Both the position numbers and the translations under genes were made by a program. A DNA stretch of 64,000 nt from a virus. The stretch's first letter is position 1, and each line of letters begins with the position of its first letter. The stretch is taken from IMG/VR virus record IMGVR_UViG_3300032116_000001, positions 186,001 through 250,000 of that record; one strand, 5' to 3'. The notes beneath the pieces were generated by a model. That model was not told where the DNA came from. It saw only the letters and a list, made by a program, of their open reading frames with translations, and searched no databases. Below are positions 10,701 to 19,704 of the stretch, piece after piece.

Positions 10701-13700
10701 GATACAATCACCCATGGGATGTGATTTGGCGTCTGCTAATGCAAGATCGGCAGGGTCATGGAATGAAATAGAAGCCTCTTCATTCAGGGGATGGAGAAAT
10801 GCACAGGGCCTGTGGTATAAAATTTTTGCGAATGCCTTCCAGAGACATGACAACGTGTCGCATCAGGCAGTTATTCAGATGAGATTTAGGGCGGACTCTC
10901 ATGCCAGAGTCCAGGGTCACGCCAGCGCTTTGTCCCAGCAGTATAAAGTTGATATATCAGGACCTGTGTCAAGTGCAACGCCCCGCCCAGCAATTGACAC
11001 AGCCTTGCCGCCAAGCGTAAGGACAGCTGTTATAAATATTGATGCCGAAGATGATGATTCTGGAATTTTTGCTTTTAGAATAGCAAAAGAAACTGACTTT
11101 GGCGCAGTGGTGTGCTCACCATGGATGTCGTGGAATCAATTTTTAAATGGCAATGCCGCACAATACACAGTATATCTTTATGGTACCTGGCATTTAACAA
11201 GCCACGGTTATTATAACACCACATTGCTTGCTCAAAACACTGGCAATGATGGGTCAAGAAAAGTTTGGGCTCAGGTTATGGACGGCGCAGGCAATATATC
11301 TGAGTCATTCCCGATCACTCTACTGGCTCAAGCCATCGCCGTCGTTGATACTACACCGCCTACGGGCCAGGTGGCTTTCGTCAGTGGCGTAAATGGCGAG
11401 ATTATCACTGAAGGCAATAATCAAGACTCTTGGCTTAATATTAATGGCCAAGACCGAGTAACAGCCATTAAAGATTTTAGAACTCGAAATATCAATCCTG
11501 ATGGCTCTTTAGATTCATGGTCGGTTTGGATTCCTTTTACCGAGTATCAATCGTATTTACTTGATTCAGTTGATGGTTTAAAACGAGTCGAAGTGCAGCT
11601 CAGAGACTATGGCAATAATATAATTCCCGAGAATGCTGTGTGGGACGCACTAAGTCAATATGCTTCCAGGGGGGTAGTTTTCCTTAAGGCATGTAAATGG
11701 GACCCGCCGATTAGCGAGCTGGAAGAATCTGTTTATTTATCTGGTATCAAAACCAGCGAATATAATAATTACAAGCTCGTGGACAGCCTAAATCAAAATT
11801 ATGATGCTTACACGGCCTTTAATGTAATATCTGACTCAGGCCCAGACATAGGTAGAAGAATTTTATTAAGAGCCAACGACGAAGTTGTGGTTACAGGTAC
11901 GAGTATTTCTTATGTTATCGATCCGTCTCAAGGATTGATCATCTTTGATTCTGCTCCTGACCCACTTGCTGATTTAAGAATAGATATTGTGCGCACATCT
12001 GCCGTTATATATAGATGGAATGGGTTGATATTGCATCAGGTGGCAGATTTAAGTTTCCAGAATGAACAAATTGCATTATCTCTGGCCTCAACCAATAATT
12101 ATTTGTATATTGGTTGTGCTTCTGGAAATATTTATGCGTTTGACGGAAGACTGGTAATAGGCCCTATTTATAATTGCAATGATGATGGCGATCCATTGCC
12201 AGTGACCTGTTTGATTTCTCACCAATTCGCTCACGAATCGGAAGCATATATATATGCTTCCACTGGCAACACTCCGAGGCTTTATCGAGCCCCTGTTCTT
12301 ACTGCTGCCAACAATTCTGCATGGAATAGGGTTGCTGCAATAGACGATTTGGATATTAGCGCGGGTTCAGTGCTTTCTATGGCCAGTGGATTTGACCATA
12401 TTTTTATTGGGATGAACAACGGTAAAGTCTTAAAATATGACCTACGCCCGTTGCGTGTCGGCGCAGAGGAAGAATATGAACAATTAACTCCTTATAGCCT
12501 TGATGCTCAATATTTGGGCGAAGATGAATCAGTCACCTTGCCCGTACAAGCACTGATACACTCTGGGGATCAAATTATAGCGGGTATTGGTGATCGCCCA
12601 GAAGTTTGGTCATATACGGAGAGGTTTTTGCCTAACCCAATCAATGATGAATCATGGGCTATTGCCAAGTTGGACAGATGGTTTGTTAACGACCCTGCGC
12701 CTGCGCAGTTTTACACTCAAGACGGCGTGACGACAAGTCGTGGCCACACAAATTTAAACTATCAGAGAATATCCGATCCTTATTCTCCGAATGGATTTAG
12801 AGACATATTAATTATGTTTGGAGCCGCGCTAGAAACCACTCAATTTGAGTATGGTATCGGAAGCGATTGGGAACAAGTATCAAGCACGCAATATCCGTCA
12901 TCAATTATGGATACTCCATGTCATGTTGCTACAACGGAAAATATTACTCTTTCAGGTCTTCAAACAATTGATGGTGTTGAATTAATAGCAAATGATCGCG
13001 TTCTTGTAAAGAATCAGAGCAATGCAGCACAGAATGGAGTCTATATAGCGCAATCGGGGTCATGGAGCCGAGCTTCCGACCTGAATGATGCGGGAGAGTT
13101 TAGCTACAGAATGGGGATCAGGGTCACAAATGGAGACGACAATGCGCGATCAATGTGGATACTAAACACTCCTGGGCCATATACAGTTGGAACAACGGAG
13201 CTTGAGTATATTGAGCCATCTTGGACTTTTGAGGCCGAAGTTATGAATATTAATGGCTCAGGGGCTCAGGGAATCCAAATTGGCGATGGATTTTGGCATT
13301 TAAATGTTTCTTTTAACAGAACAACAGCAACCATTCAAAGTGGAGATAACATTAAATCCCGATCTTATATAAAGCATAGCGAAATCACTCCCTTTATGGC
13401 AGTACAAGGCGGTTTAAAATATCCAGAGTCTGGCGTAAAACGAATATGGGATTTCGCCTTGGATTCAGACTCATTATTGTCTCAAGAAGACCAGGGTCCT
13501 TATTGGATAGGCAATAATACCTCCCCCAATGAAGGCATCAATGGCAACGTTGAAGATTGGAAAGCCTCGCAGTTTGTGATTCCTGCCAATGACAACAATG
13601 ACGCTGGCATCATTGAAGCAGAAACTGAATATGGAACTGCATCATTCACTGCTATAACAAGATTTTTAAGAATAACACCCGCAAAGAAGGGTGACCCTAG

Positions 13701-14586
13701 AATACAAAACTCCAAGGTTGACTTAGGTGCAGATGAAATTTTGGCTGATTCAGGTGCTAAAATTTTAGTGAGAATAAGAATTGTGTCGAAAAGCGGCCAC
13801 CCAATTCTAAACTCCAAAATTAGAGCTAGCTGGGCGTCTGATAGCAACAATTTTGTAAACTGGGTAGAAAAACCTTTGCAAGTCAGCAACGATTTTGTAA
13901 CATACGAACTCCAACCTAGTTGGTCAGGCAAAATTGATGCATTGTCCCTGGAAATAACAAACCTTCCTGAAGGTGATGACCGCCCTGATTTTATTGACAT
14001 TGATTTTATAGCAATCGCATCTAATTATGCATCTCCTGATTTAAGAGATAATTTAACTCCTATAAGGGTCGCAGTTACTGGCAGAAAAGTTCAGCTTTAT
14101 GTTGGAAAATCTGAACAGCCTCTCATAGACGAAGTTAACTTTATGGCCCTTCCAACACAAAAGAGATTTGTTAAGTTTGGTAAAACAAATATCTATGAAG
14201 ATAGTTCTACATGGGGCTGGGGAAATCTTAAATTCCTAGCTGGTGCAGCTTATCCTCCAATAACGCGAGAAATTTATGACTTCAGACTGTCGTGGAGATT
14301 CCCAAGCACTGGCGGAACAAGAGTTTTGATTTCACACGATGGAACGGTTCATGCCTTAACAGATGGTATATATTTGAACAAGATCGGTGATAATCCCGAT
14401 GACAGACAAATGAAAATATGGTCATACCAGGCCGATAAAGAAGTTTGGAAGCTTGAAGGCCCATCTCCATCGAGAGAGCCACAAGACTCAGAGCTTTTGG
14501 GACTCATTAGACCCTTTGATGGCGTTTCATACCGCGGATCGCTAATCGTCGCTGGCCAAAAAGGCAATATACGTCATTTAACCTAG
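7738..14586 (+). CDS. Giant multidomain tail protein with two NGIY modules
   Basis: A 2,282-residue, beta-rich protein. Two copies of a module of about 110 residues are visible at residues about 782-888 and 1722-1831; each has a VATT...I start, an 'IDG' turn, 'VLVKxQ', 'NGIY/NGVY' and a W-S/T-R-A/S end. Residues about 1425-1630 look like a propeller-type region (YIGCASGNIYAF, IFIGMNNGKVLKY). Ig-like segments lie around 1080-1230. No signal peptide or membrane segment is seen. The same module occurs in the proteins at 19705 and 54947. Similar modules are known to me from phage tail-fibre and receptor-contact proteins, so host contact or tail-tip structure is likely; the precise role is open. 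Confidence 0.6.
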   Translation: MPIQVKLLLPDNLQSTYLRADFVNRGEVYSIKRSSVQPSLDTNRHALTFGFELIDTETRLPVDLNRVVSLRLSNDKEFDPNSTIELTDWPSGGGFDSSLDYVIDLDPDYFFGGNDVEITPRPTPGSGSGLFIVNNWPLSSNGGLTSVYMQAVVESTGLSEGTYPEGYGLFDQIFWQGELPSIPGDPIIESLTPGWTGSKTLVRFRSSEEPSTGLYSSGISRYLGQIVEVRKVSGNYDFFSSRGTTTSGNFRTLAPGVSAKPTTLTITGYNTNFAATTFGSNAGRVLGSNLDLDTTVHATLGRGAMFYVNQTQSFDPTAPDFFVQARVGISLDSPANTTTRYTTKIVKTSLASSPGSSQEIVLRLTIPPIGAPSARVVTNTNGVESVAYSEITLPPESAPVLINGGVIEIYAQATTSGYYLLDAYFTPDDHSMSYLLASTAVPSYTGALTAAIGASIQDGDGTVRCDEIAMGGCRLIQSADIGDAQFDDLSNAFLPSLNISTDSGEWAAALEDYWIRYSEGTSIQPLAISDALSFPYNEAGAQEVQTVYPTLSERINLSWSMEHSVGEFYVCISPTPTSEASPSLLRPMGMRCRPEYNLTSEPMNAPTIMVGFSAKNKNIFISQRLQDGSLRTNNWRLYDTIANGVANYSLTLDADHSNNFSDGASVVLKRNADVIGVVKTELRLPSADEGIGFFVSMGTYGDGFGSSGATNRLFNVLLSGLPTINSPSETNPANVRHFYKSTSSATNAKPWLGQMLISGNTDEKDWDFSLPISSNEDEINVRVATTGSNINFASAPNSIDGITLLSGNKVLVKDQEIDTENGIYEVTNVGSGTDGVWTRSLSSLPNGSDHRYKKIHIDEGTIHEGSKWYIEDYAGEYQAGTTPILIKSTTWVQSIDIQNIPEFLASLDAELLEIKARSRDTTSPIIEPIKVRFYTDSAGEIGTPLTDWIFVTSPYLNSGRLASYNKLIQIRLNTASLTVSNNTTLWMAIQSPMGCDLASANARSAGSWNEIEASSFRGWRNAQGLWYKIFANAFQRHDNVSHQAVIQMRFRADSHARVQGHASALSQQYKVDISGPVSSATPRPAIDTALPPSVRTAVINIDAEDDDSGIFAFRIAKETDFGAVVCSPWMSWNQFLNGNAAQYTVYLYGTWHLTSHGYYNTTLLAQNTGNDGSRKVWAQVMDGAGNISESFPITLLAQAIAVVDTTPPTGQVAFVSGVNGEIITEGNNQDSWLNINGQDRVTAIKDFRTRNINPDGSLDSWSVWIPFTEYQSYLLDSVDGLKRVEVQLRDYGNNIIPENAVWDALSQYASRGVVFLKACKWDPPISELEESVYLSGIKTSEYNNYKLVDSLNQNYDAYTAFNVISDSGPDIGRRILLRANDEVVVTGTSISYVIDPSQGLIIFDSAPDPLADLRIDIVRTSAVIYRWNGLILHQVADLSFQNEQIALSLASTNNYLYIGCASGNIYAFDGRLVIGPIYNCNDDGDPLPVTCLISHQFAHESEAYIYASTGNTPRLYRAPVLTAANNSAWNRVAAIDDLDISAGSVLSMASGFDHIFIGMNNGKVLKYDLRPLRVGAEEEYEQLTPYSLDAQYLGEDESVTLPVQALIHSGDQIIAGIGDRPEVWSYTERFLPNPINDESWAIAKLDRWFVNDPAPAQFYTQDGVTTSRGHTNLNYQRISDPYSPNGFRDILIMFGAALETTQFEYGIGSDWEQVSSTQYPSSIMDTPCHVATTENITLSGLQTIDGVELIANDRVLVKNQSNAAQNGVYIAQSGSWSRASDLNDAGEFSYRMGIRVTNGDDNARSMWILNTPGPYTVGTTELEYIEPSWTFEAEVMNINGSGAQGIQIGDGFWHLNVSFNRTTATIQSGDNIKSRSYIKHSEITPFMAVQGGLKYPESGVKRIWDFALDSDSLLSQEDQGPYWIGNNTSPNEGINGNVEDWKASQFVIPANDNNDAGIIEAETEYGTASFTAITRFLRITPAKKGDPRIQNSKVDLGADEILADSGAKILVRIRIVSKSGHPILNSKIRASWASDSNNFVNWVEKPLQVSNDFVTYELQPSWSGKIDALSLEITNLPEGDDRPDFIDIDFIAIASNYASPDLRDNLTPIRVAVTGRKVQLYVGKSEQPLIDEVNFMALPTQKRFVKFGKTNIYEDSSTWGWGNLKFLAGAAYPPITREIYDFRLSWRFPSTGGTRVLISHDGTVHALTDGIYLNKIGDNPDDRQMKIWSYQADKEVWKLEGPSPSREPQDSELLGLIRPFDGVSYRGSLIVAGQKGNIRHLT

Positions 14587-14611
14587 CCATAGGTGATTTT
14601 GATACAATTGT

Positions 14612-14653
14612 ATAACTAGAGAGTAGTAAAATATTTTACTACTCTCTAGTTAT
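14612..14653. repeat. 42-base perfect palindrome between two tail genes
   Basis: Two 20-base arms (14612-14631 and 14634-14653, beginning ATAACTAGAG) are exact reverse complements around a 2-base centre. It fills the short gap between the genes at 7738 and 14667. RNA from either strand would fold into a strong hairpin, but no T-run follows on the plus strand, so this is not a classic terminator. It ends 13 bases before the start codon at 14667, where no clear ribosome binding site is seen, so it could stabilise RNA or control translation of the next gene. Confidence 0.7.
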
Positions 14654-14666
14654 TTGAGCCGCAGCT

Positions 14667-17600
14667 ATGGATTCTCAACCACCTAAAAAATCTAGGAAAA
14701 AATCGCAAAAAAGCGAGCCACAGGAAATACAGGCGTTCTCCACCGCCCCTGTATTTAGTTCTGCGGCCACTACATTAGATGGGATATACATAGATGTTAT
14801 TTTTACAGACCCTGATAGCACAGCCTTATTACCAACAACTGGAAATATTCCTGGATTTAGTGTCACTGCAAATGCTGTTCCGCAAACTGTTTTAATTTCG
14901 ACAAGAAAAGGCAACTCTGGCATCGCCGCAAAAACTGTAAGAATTCAACTTCAAAACGCTTTGGTTACTGGCGAAACTATTCTGGTTAGCTATGCCCCTG
15001 GTTCCCCGCCGTTAACAGATAATAATAGCACCCCTGATGCAGTTTTAGCGTTTACAAATCAGCCTGTTACCAATAATACCGTAGAGAGAGTTCCCCCTGT
15101 GTTTAGCTCCGCGGCTTCATCTGTGGACGGCACAAAAATTGAAGTAATATTGACAGAAGCTACCAGCCCGCCAATACTTCCTGGCTCTGGAAATATTCCT
15201 GGATTTAGTGTCACACAAAATGCCTCTCCTATCACGGTTACAAGCGCAAGTCGAAAAGGCGCATCGGGCGTCAATGGCAGAACTGTAGTTTTAAATTTAG
15301 CCACCATTATCACTCCTGGCACCACTCTGCTTGTAAGCTATAGCCCATCTCTTGGTGATCCTCAGGCCATCACCGATTCTGCTGCCATTCCCAACGCGAT
15401 GCTTGCGTTCACAAACCAAGCAGTAACGAATAATACGGTCGAGCGAACTCCGCCTGCTCCATCATCAGCTGCAACAGATTCTGGTGGGACATATGTTGAT
15501 GTGACATTTACCGAAAATGTCACGCCGACAACGCCATTGGGCTTTGTTGTTAAAACCAACGGAATCACAAGAACATCTTCGGCCACCAGGCCGTCGTCAG
15601 CGGTGTATAGATTAACACTATCTGGATACACCATTAATGAAGAAGACATAGTTACAGTTGATTATATTGCTCCAATCTCATCTTTTGTTACAGACACAAG
15701 TGCAAACAATAATCCATTGGCTAATTTTTCTAATTACCCTGTGACTAATAATGTTCCAGATGCCACATCTCCGATTGTTGATTCCGCTGTTGTTACTTAT
15801 GAAGGGAATGGATATGTTGTAGAGATTTTGTTTAATGAAAACAAATCACTTCCCATGCTGCCAAGCACAGGCGCAACTGGATTTTCTGTTTTTGTGAACG
15901 GTGCGCAAAGGGCAATTGTTTCAGCTTCAAGAAAGGGGCCTTCGGGCTTAAATGCAAAAACATATGTTTTAACACTTTACTCGCCAATAAAACCAGGCGA
16001 TGAAGTTGAAGTTTATTATTTGAGTGCATCGGGGAACTTAGAAGATTCTTCAAATAATGCAGTCGCTTCCTTTACTGAAATTGCTGTTAACAACTCTCCA
16101 TCATCTCCTGCCCCTTATTTTGATCCATTAAGTTGGTTGATTCATGGCGGCAACATTCCTGGTGGAGACTTACTTGAACGTCGTTACGGATATCCTATAG
16201 CCAAAATGGTATTGGACACTGTGCCTCCTTTCGGAGATATAATATTGAATGAAAATCTGGGCGCAGGAGGCATTGCTGTGCACAGATTCGCAATATATGG
16301 CACGGCACAGAGTGGTGGAGGCTCGGTTCAAGAAGAGCTGTTTGACAATAGATATGAAGCCTGGAGATTCACGGCTTCTGGCGATCAAAGAATCACAGAC
16401 ATAACTCTTCGGCTCAGGCGAGAAGGAACTATTAGTAACTCCGCTGAGCGATTAACATTGTTTTTATATTCTGATCAAAATGGCCTTCCAGGATCAATTT
16501 TGGCCGTATCTTCGGACAGAATAATTTACAGCGATCTTGAAGAATCTTTTCAAGACTTTGTTCTTTCGCTAAAATATGATATTAAGTCTGATGTAAAGTA
16601 TTGGTTTGTTATTCAGGCAACATCATTGCCCACTGGCGGCACAATTCGATTAGGGGTAGTTTCTGATACCGAGACGCCATACTCTACCTCATCCGATGGA
16701 GTAACCTGGAATAATCCTACTTTGGGTAAAAAAGGTTATTACTTGATTACAGGCCAAGGTGACACTCCATTAGACGGAATAACTCTGGCCGAGGATGCCC
16801 TGGGTCAGCCCGTTCGCGAGGCGACAGAGTTTGGGGGAGCAGATAATGAGGGAAGATTTGAAACAATTGGTTCAGGTGCCGCACATGCTTTAACACGATA
16901 TATTGAATCTACGGGACTAAATGAATCGGGGAATTCAGACTACCCAGATGTTCTGTCTATTGAAGTTGGCGTTACAGCAAACAAGCCAAAGTCTTATATT
17001 GTTGAAGTAAAAACATCTCCGAATTCTGGATGGCAGCCTATTTTCAAGTATATAGCTGACCAAACAACACGTGACTATATATCTTATACATTTGCTTCGC
17101 CAGTAAGCTTATATGCTGTTAGGCTTAGGCACAGGGGCGATTTTTACGCAGCTAATGAAGACGGAACCTTAACAATTGCTGCTTCAGACCCTGTCACTGG
17201 TGTGGACGCGATTCAGATAAGTCATTATGCCGACTTTAGGGATTCAGCAGATTTTTATTTAGCTGATGAAGAAGGCTGGATTCCATTTACAGACGGCATA
17301 TCGATTTATGATTGGGATTTAATCAATCGTGATAAAATCTGGCAACCACGGACTGGACTTGCTAATTCAGCTTTGTCTCGCGGTGTAAGGCTTGGGTCGG
17401 TTGTTGTTTTAACATCGAGAAACTCTTTTTACACACTTGGTACAACGGGCAATCTTGTACTAAGGCAAACATTGAGCTCTGGCGTAGCTATACAATGTTT
17501 AACACTGCATAGAGAGCAAGTATTTGCTGGCACAAATGATGGCTTAATATACACATCCTCATCTGGAAATTCTTACACGGTTATTAATCCCCCAACTTCC

Positions 17601-19631
17601 AATATTGATCCAACACCATTGCCGCTGCCCTCAATTAAGTCATTGGTTTCTTATCGTGGTAAGCTCTGGATAGCGACTGATGGCCCAAATAATAAGGCAT
17701 CTTTGTGGACATGGGACTCATCTGGTGCATTTGAATTTGTGCGCAATTTCAACCAGCCTAATGTTTTTGATTTGGCTGTAGTCGGTGGCGCATTATTTGT
17801 GGCCCTGGGCGGTGCGGACACCCTTGGTGGAGGAGCAATATATGCCTTTAATGGTCGAGAATGGTCGCTAACTTTTGATACTAATGCTGATGCTGTTGAA
17901 AAACTTGGGTATTCGACAGCAAGCCAAAAGCTATACGCTGGCTTAAGGGGGGGATCATTATGGGCACTGTCTTTTGATGACAATTTTGCCCCTTTGTCTT
18001 GGGTCAGGGCTTATGATTCTGATGCCGAACATTTTTTAGGCCTTTATGATGATCCATCTGGAGAGTATTTCTGGATTGCCACAGACACAGGTCTAACTTC
18101 TTATGTAAAAACCCAAAATGCGTTTTTGCCAATGGAGCCGTTGATTTCACAAAACACTGGAATAAGAGCCGTGTGGACCAATGGTACGTCAAGTAGTTAT
18201 TTAGCGCCAGAAGACGGTGATATAGTTGAATTTTTCGACACGACTATAAACTACCCCAATCTATCATCATCGAGGCCATCTGGGGTTAATGACACTTATG
18301 TCAATGCTGTTTATACGGGCTATATTAACCCGCAATACACAGAAACATATACCTTTTTCTTAACAATTAATGATGGCGCTCGGCTATGGGTTGGAGACAC
18401 ATTGGTTATAGATTCTTGGTCTAATAAAGTTTCTCCAACCGAGGCCAGTGGCGTTATCGCCCTGCGTGCCGACAGCATGGTTCCTTTTAGATTAGAATTC
18501 TATCAAGCAAATGGTTCGTCACCGTCATTGGTTTTTGAGTGGGAAAGTGATACGCAAACGAGACAAGTTGTACCATCTTCTAGATTTTACAGACCTATAA
18601 ACTCTAGGGGAGTCGTATATTTGGGTGCAAATGCTGTATCCTTCAATGAAGACGGTCAATCTTATGTAATAGACCCTGAATATCTTGGACAACGCAAGAG
18701 ATGGGCTTACTTAAGGCTTAGAGATAGAGTTGGTAATGTAACGGGTGTTGATAGCGGATACACTTATCCCGATCTTTCTGATGAAATTATTCAAGATGCA
18801 CAAAAAAGAAATGGCGTCCGTGTGTCTGACGGCAGAATTTATCAAATTTCTTCTGATAAAACAATTCAAGCGACGTTTGGCTCGAAAGTCGCTGATGCAC
18901 TTTATGCTCCGAACAGAATGGTTCGTCAAAGTGGTTATTATGAAGCTGAGCCATTCTATTCAGCCACACTAACACGATGGGATAAAATTGGATTTCTGTC
19001 AACATTCCCAGCGGGAACGATTCAAGGAGACGGCTTAGATCGCGGTGTCGAGGTCGCACTGTATGTGAGATCAGGTGATACAAGAGATGAATGCTTGGCA
19101 GCAGACTGGGGCAATGCTTATGCTTATACTACAATTAACAGGCCTGACAATGCCTCTTTGAGCGCTGTTCTTCAAGAATTTAATATTTCCACTGTTGATG
19201 GCAAGTGGTTGCAATATAAGATTGTTTTAACTTCTGCGTCAAGAAATCTTTCGCCTGAAGTTAGAGCGGTTACGCTTTCTTATCTTGCGGCCAATGCAAG
19301 TTACTTCTTTACAACCGTGTTTAACACTGCTGATGAATCTTCTGACTTACCTTCTCCCGAATTCAGAAGAGGTCTTTTAACATCAAATTACATGGAAAAC
19401 GGAGGGCAAATTGTCTATGCTTACACCACTGATGACTCTTCGGGCAATGCTTTTGATTTCAGCAGATACACCCAAATTGAGCCCAATAAAGTGTTTGAAT
19501 TGTCGGTGCCGTCAAGTAAGATAAGATTTGCCATACTTTTAGTATCAGTAGACTCTATGAACCCTGCCGTGGTTGATGATTTTGCAGTTCAGCTTGACGC
19601 TGGTCCTTACGATCTTAAATTCATGGATTAA
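14667..19631 (+). CDS. Adhesin-like tail protein with SWM repeats and a PA14 domain
   Basis: A 1,654-residue protein. After a basic, Lys-rich start come four Ig-like repeats of the SWM type (starts near residues 27, 143, 261 and 367), each with FSSAA or a related opening, LVSY/VDYI/VYYL near the end and a VTNN-type close. Residues about 540-690 resemble a choice-of-anchor domain (LTLFLYSDQNGLPGS). Residues about 910-1148 look like propeller strands. A PA14 domain is clear at about 1210-1308 (YTFFLTINDGARLWVGD, then VIDSW). PA14 domains commonly bind carbohydrate, so recognition of host surface glycan is a fair inference. It lies in the tail gene row and has no signal peptide. Confidence 0.7.
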   Translation: MDSQPPKKSRKKSQKSEPQEIQAFSTAPVFSSAATTLDGIYIDVIFTDPDSTALLPTTGNIPGFSVTANAVPQTVLISTRKGNSGIAAKTVRIQLQNALVTGETILVSYAPGSPPLTDNNSTPDAVLAFTNQPVTNNTVERVPPVFSSAASSVDGTKIEVILTEATSPPILPGSGNIPGFSVTQNASPITVTSASRKGASGVNGRTVVLNLATIITPGTTLLVSYSPSLGDPQAITDSAAIPNAMLAFTNQAVTNNTVERTPPAPSSAATDSGGTYVDVTFTENVTPTTPLGFVVKTNGITRTSSATRPSSAVYRLTLSGYTINEEDIVTVDYIAPISSFVTDTSANNNPLANFSNYPVTNNVPDATSPIVDSAVVTYEGNGYVVEILFNENKSLPMLPSTGATGFSVFVNGAQRAIVSASRKGPSGLNAKTYVLTLYSPIKPGDEVEVYYLSASGNLEDSSNNAVASFTEIAVNNSPSSPAPYFDPLSWLIHGGNIPGGDLLERRYGYPIAKMVLDTVPPFGDIILNENLGAGGIAVHRFAIYGTAQSGGGSVQEELFDNRYEAWRFTASGDQRITDITLRLRREGTISNSAERLTLFLYSDQNGLPGSILAVSSDRIIYSDLEESFQDFVLSLKYDIKSDVKYWFVIQATSLPTGGTIRLGVVSDTETPYSTSSDGVTWNNPTLGKKGYYLITGQGDTPLDGITLAEDALGQPVREATEFGGADNEGRFETIGSGAAHALTRYIESTGLNESGNSDYPDVLSIEVGVTANKPKSYIVEVKTSPNSGWQPIFKYIADQTTRDYISYTFASPVSLYAVRLRHRGDFYAANEDGTLTIAASDPVTGVDAIQISHYADFRDSADFYLADEEGWIPFTDGISIYDWDLINRDKIWQPRTGLANSALSRGVRLGSVVVLTSRNSFYTLGTTGNLVLRQTLSSGVAIQCLTLHREQVFAGTNDGLIYTSSSGNSYTVINPPTSNIDPTPLPLPSIKSLVSYRGKLWIATDGPNNKASLWTWDSSGAFEFVRNFNQPNVFDLAVVGGALFVALGGADTLGGGAIYAFNGREWSLTFDTNADAVEKLGYSTASQKLYAGLRGGSLWALSFDDNFAPLSWVRAYDSDAEHFLGLYDDPSGEYFWIATDTGLTSYVKTQNAFLPMEPLISQNTGIRAVWTNGTSSSYLAPEDGDIVEFFDTTINYPNLSSSRPSGVNDTYVNAVYTGYINPQYTETYTFFLTINDGARLWVGDTLVIDSWSNKVSPTEASGVIALRADSMVPFRLEFYQANGSSPSLVFEWESDTQTRQVVPSSRFYRPINSRGVVYLGANAVSFNEDGQSYVIDPEYLGQRKRWAYLRLRDRVGNVTGVDSGYTYPDLSDEIIQDAQKRNGVRVSDGRIYQISSDKTIQATFGSKVADALYAPNRMVRQSGYYEAEPFYSATLTRWDKIGFLSTFPAGTIQGDGLDRGVEVALYVRSGDTRDECLAADWGNAYAYTTINRPDNASLSAVLQEFNISTVDGKWLQYKIVLTSASRNLSPEVRAVTLSYLAANASYFFTTVFNTADESSDLPSPEFRRGLLTSNYMENGGQIVYAYTTDDSSGNAFDFSRYTQIEPNKVFELSVPSSKIRFAILLVSVDSMNPAVVDDFAVQLDAGPYDLKFMD
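14745..16095 (+). repeat. Four tandem SWM-type Ig-like repeats (protein level)
   Basis: Four repeats of about 105-120 residues each lie end to end in the N-terminal third of the protein at 14667. Each pairs an SSA-type opening with a VTNN or VNNS close. Copies 1 and 2 are closest (both carry GNIPGFSVT); copies 3 and 4 have diverged. Confidence 0.7.
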
Positions 19632-19656
19632 ACTTTTAAAGCTGTATAATTTCCTT

Positions 19657-19684
19657 AGACTTGCATGTTTTTAAGCAAGTTTTC
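19657..19684 (+). terminator. Weak hairpin before the 2,889-residue tail gene
   Basis: ACTTGC and GCAAGT pair around a 10-base loop, and weaker pairs extend the stem; a short TTTT follows. It lies in the 73-base gap between two tail genes. The stem is short, so it may only attenuate read-through. A TATAAT hexamer sits at 19645-19650 just before it but has no recognisable -35 partner. Confidence 0.3.
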
Positions 19685-19704
19685 TCGAATGAGTATTTCA
19701 TCGA

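Noticed and set aside
13500-14000. A 166-codon minus-strand open frame
   Set aside because: It is antisense inside the 2,282-residue tail gene and has no ribosome binding site or known motif.
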